Source of the DNA: Halanaerobiales bacterium | GTDB lineage: Bacteria; Bacillota_F; Halanaerobiia; DY22613 | Reading direction: 5' to 3' | DNA: 16,181 nt | Assembly (NCBI GenBank): GCA_023128035.1 | Contig: JAGMES010000096.1 | Span: 1-16,181, forward strand | Shown here: positions 14,896-16,181 of the stretch, in pieces | How the letters are laid out: each line of letters begins with the position of its first letter | Numbering within the stretch: position 1 is the stretch's first letter | Program-made: the position numbers and the translations under genes | Notes under the pieces: generated by a model | Told to the model about the DNA's origin: nothing | The model's input: the letters and a program-made list of their open reading frames with translations, nothing else | The model's database searches: none

Positions 14896-15023
14896 TAGTT
14901 ATCTTGATATATTTTTATTTAATTTAGTTTATTTTCCATTGCTATAAAATTAAAGCGTTAATATGTTAAATTACATAGCGATTTTTTTACTTTTGATACA
15001 AAATATAAATTACTTTTAAAAAT

Positions 15024-15054
15024 AAAAAATCTCCTAAGATTATTTTAGGAGATT
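15024..15054 (-). terminator. Intrinsic terminator downstream of the decayed gene region
   Basis: On the minus strand AATCTCCTAA and TTAGGAGATT form a 10-bp stem around a short AT loop, followed by a T-rich tract. It separates the decayed region on the right from the pilus operon promoter and follows the last coding-like stretch by about 20 bp. Confidence 0.8.
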
Positions 15055-15076
15055 AACTTTACAAACATAGTTTATT

Positions 15077-15154
15077 TTATTTTAATTCTTCTAGTTCTTC
15101 TTACAACATCTTCTCTACAACACCCACAATTTCTTGATATAAATCTAAGAAAAA
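15077..15154 (-). pseudogene. Short coding-like remnant after the decayed immunity-type gene
   Basis: Directly after the stop at 15155, in the same frame, the minus strand reads FFLDLYQEIVGVVEKML, a stop, then EELEELK and a stop. The composition looks like the C-terminal helix of a protein, broken by a nonsense codon. It has no start codon or ribosome binding site. It could be the tail of another lost gene or chance. Confidence 0.25.
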
Positions 15155-15789
15155 TTATACTTCATCAATAATTTTGACTGGCTCAAATTTAACGCCTCTA
15201 ATTTTGTTTGTTTGAAAAAAATCATAAACTCTTTTAGAAACGATTACTATTTGCCGTGTTCTTTCTCCTCCTCCAAGCCATTCCTATGATTTATTGAAAT
15301 CTTTTATATCATGGATAGTTACTCTGTTATATACAGGGATTCCTTCAAGCGAATGTCCTTTTTTATCACATTTACATATTTTTGTGGATTCTACTCTGCT
15401 TATTTTTGTTTTAGAACTCATTGAGGGCATTAACCCTGTAATAAATAATTGATATACGTCCTCACGTTCTCTTTTTTTCGATAATCTATTATTGGCCAAA
15501 ATTCATATCCTTCTAATTTTTCATTGTCTATAAGACTTTTTAATTTCGATGTTACAATAAATTCATATATCCAATATAAAGACGAAATATCGTTTCTGCC
15601 CATTTTTTGTTTTTTCATCCAAAAGGGATTGATTTGCATCATTCCATTCAAACATTCTGAACATCCAGTTTTAATTTCGTATGACACTTCTTCATAATTA
15701 TCTTCAGGTTGTGGATACCCACAATATGTGCTTGGTATCAGCTGAAGAAGTTCTGCAAAATCTAATTCTTTTTTGTATAAATTTCTTGT
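15155..15789 (-). pseudogene. Decayed double-CxxC immunity-type gene (frameshift plus internal stop)
   Basis: Three minus-strand pieces join into one protein-like sequence. Piece one (15789 to about 15480) carries LIPSTYCGYPQPEDNYEE, TGCSEC, GRNDISSLYWIYEFIV and EGYEFWPIIDYRKK. After a frame change near the seven-T run at 15472-15478, piece two reads DVYQLFITGLMPSMSSKTK, then CKCDKKGHSLEGIPVYNR and DIKDFNKS. It then hits TAG at 15284-15286. Piece three continues in the same frame as EWLGGGERTRQIVIVSKRVYD and FEPVKIIDEV before the true stop. The layout (N-terminal Cys pair, an ExIVSxxL segment, a CxC block, a C-terminal IVSxRVY-FEPV end) recalls double-CXXCG/SitI-type immunity proteins. That family call is tentative. 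No intact start codon is seen, and the 5' end is probably also damaged. Confidence 0.55.
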
Positions 15790-15810
15790 TTAAATTCTGT
15801 AAAATCAATT

Positions 15811-15975
15811 TTATTTTTTAAAAATTTTTCCCATTAAAATGTGATATTTTTCTGTATCAGTAAATATTTCTACAGCTTGTAGTATGTCTTCTCGAATTTT
15901 CAACCCTAATGGCTCTAAAATAACTTTAGCTTCTGTATGTTCCATATTAAAAATAATTTTTGAACGTATTCTCAT
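15811..15975 (-). CDS. Small hypothetical protein, probably a truncated remnant
   Basis: This 54-codon frame starts MRIRSKIIFNMEHTEAKVI, with ATG preceded by a GAGGT ribosome binding site, and stops at 15811. Just downstream, in another frame, the minus strand reads IDFTEFKQEIYTKKN and a stop at 15762-15764. One or two lost bases in the A/T-rich tract at 15811-15828 may therefore have shortened an original protein of roughly 68 residues. It could be a separate small gene or the 5' part of the decayed gene that follows. I do not recognise the family. Confidence 0.4.
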   Translation of the reverse strand: MRIRSKIIFNMEHTEAKVILEPLGLKIREDILQAVEIFTDTEKYHILMGKIFKK

Positions 15976-16002
15976 AAAACAACCTCATTTCTGTTTAATA
16001 GT

Positions 16003-16128
16003 CTAATAGCATCCTTCAATAATATTCTTTAATTCAGGTGCATCATAATACAGCTCTAACGAGTAAATATTTTTCGATATATTTTGATATAATAGTTTCC
16101 AAAAATGCAAAAATATGATATAATATAA
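16003..16128 (-). pseudogene. C-terminal remnant of an unidentified gene
   Basis: A minus-strand frame without a start codon reads FLHFWKLLYQNISKNIYS, then LELYYDAPELKNIIEGCY and TAG at 16003-16005. Composition and periodicity look coding, and it ends just upstream of the small ORF. This is where a toxin C-terminus would lie if the region were a decayed toxin-immunity cassette. The upstream body is missing. The plus-strand promoter at 16096-16124 lies within it. Confidence 0.4.
16096..16124 (+). promoter_or_regulatory. Sigma-A-type promoter for the right-edge plus-strand gene
   Basis: TTTCCA (16096-16101) and TATAAT (16119-16124) are 17 bp apart and lie about 45 bp upstream of the ATG at 16170. 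The -10 box is perfect and the -35 weak. A second TATAAT at 16088-16093 lacks a good -35. Confidence 0.55.
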
Positions 16129-16169
16129 TTAGATATTATGTTGATTTATAGACATTTGGAGGGATTATT

Positions 16170-16181
16170 ATGAAAAGAAAA
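16170..16181 (+). CDS. Start of a plus-strand gene, runs off the right edge
   Basis: ATG followed by three codons (MKRK) is preceded by GGAGGG (16158-16163) six bases upstream and by a promoter. Nothing about the product can be said. It is the only plausible plus-strand gene in the window. Confidence 0.5.

Noticed and set aside
1..16181. CRISPR arrays, tRNA or rRNA genes, tandem repeats
   Set aside because: I saw no regularly spaced direct repeats, no cloverleaf-type sequence with tRNA arms, and no rRNA-like segments on either strand.

Overview
The window looks like chromosome of a low-GC, endospore-forming Firmicute with an outer membrane. The best guess is Halanaerobiales or a related diderm clostridial lineage. 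Two observations support this. Sporulation genes spoIIIAA, spoIIIAB and the first codons of spoIIIAC lie at the left end. An operon with a genuine secretin, an outer-membrane channel, fills the middle. The species is inferred, not proven.

Nearly everything is on the minus strand, so transcription runs right to left. A near-consensus sigma-A promoter at about 14866-14895 starts a long, tightly packed operon. It begins with a DUF4258 protein and a YgiT-type zinc-finger/HTH protein, a toxin-antitoxin-like pair. Next come pilB, pilC, a major pilin, the prepilin peptidase, and four minor pilins (GspH/FimT, PilV/GspI, PilW/GspJ and PilX/GspK types). Then come pilM, pilN, pilO, a PilP/GspC-like bitopic protein and the secretin. 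Genes overlap or sit a few bases apart, so the machine is probably made as one transcript. The same string continues into aroQ (3-dehydroquinate dehydratase) and an M24 Xaa-Pro peptidase. efp (elongation factor P) has its own promoter immediately after the peptidase stop and ends at two tandem intrinsic terminators. No pilT is visible, and the set mixes type IV pilus and type II secretion traits.

Left of the terminators the spoIIIA operon begins, with a possible sigma-E-type promoter. Between spoIIIAB and spoIIIAC lies an approximately 105-bp hairpin-rich sequence that looks like the 3' end of an IS200/IS605-family element (tnpB tail, omega-RNA-like scaffold and right end). It lies in the sense direction inside the sporulation operon.

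The right end (about 15.06-16.13 kb) is decayed coding sequence on the minus strand. It holds a frameshifted, stop-interrupted gene resembling a double-CxxC immunity-type protein, a small ORF upstream of it, and an upstream C-terminal gene remnant. Together they suggest a ruined polymorphic toxin-immunity module. At the extreme right edge a plus-strand gene starts, with a good promoter and ribosome binding site, but only four codons are in the window.
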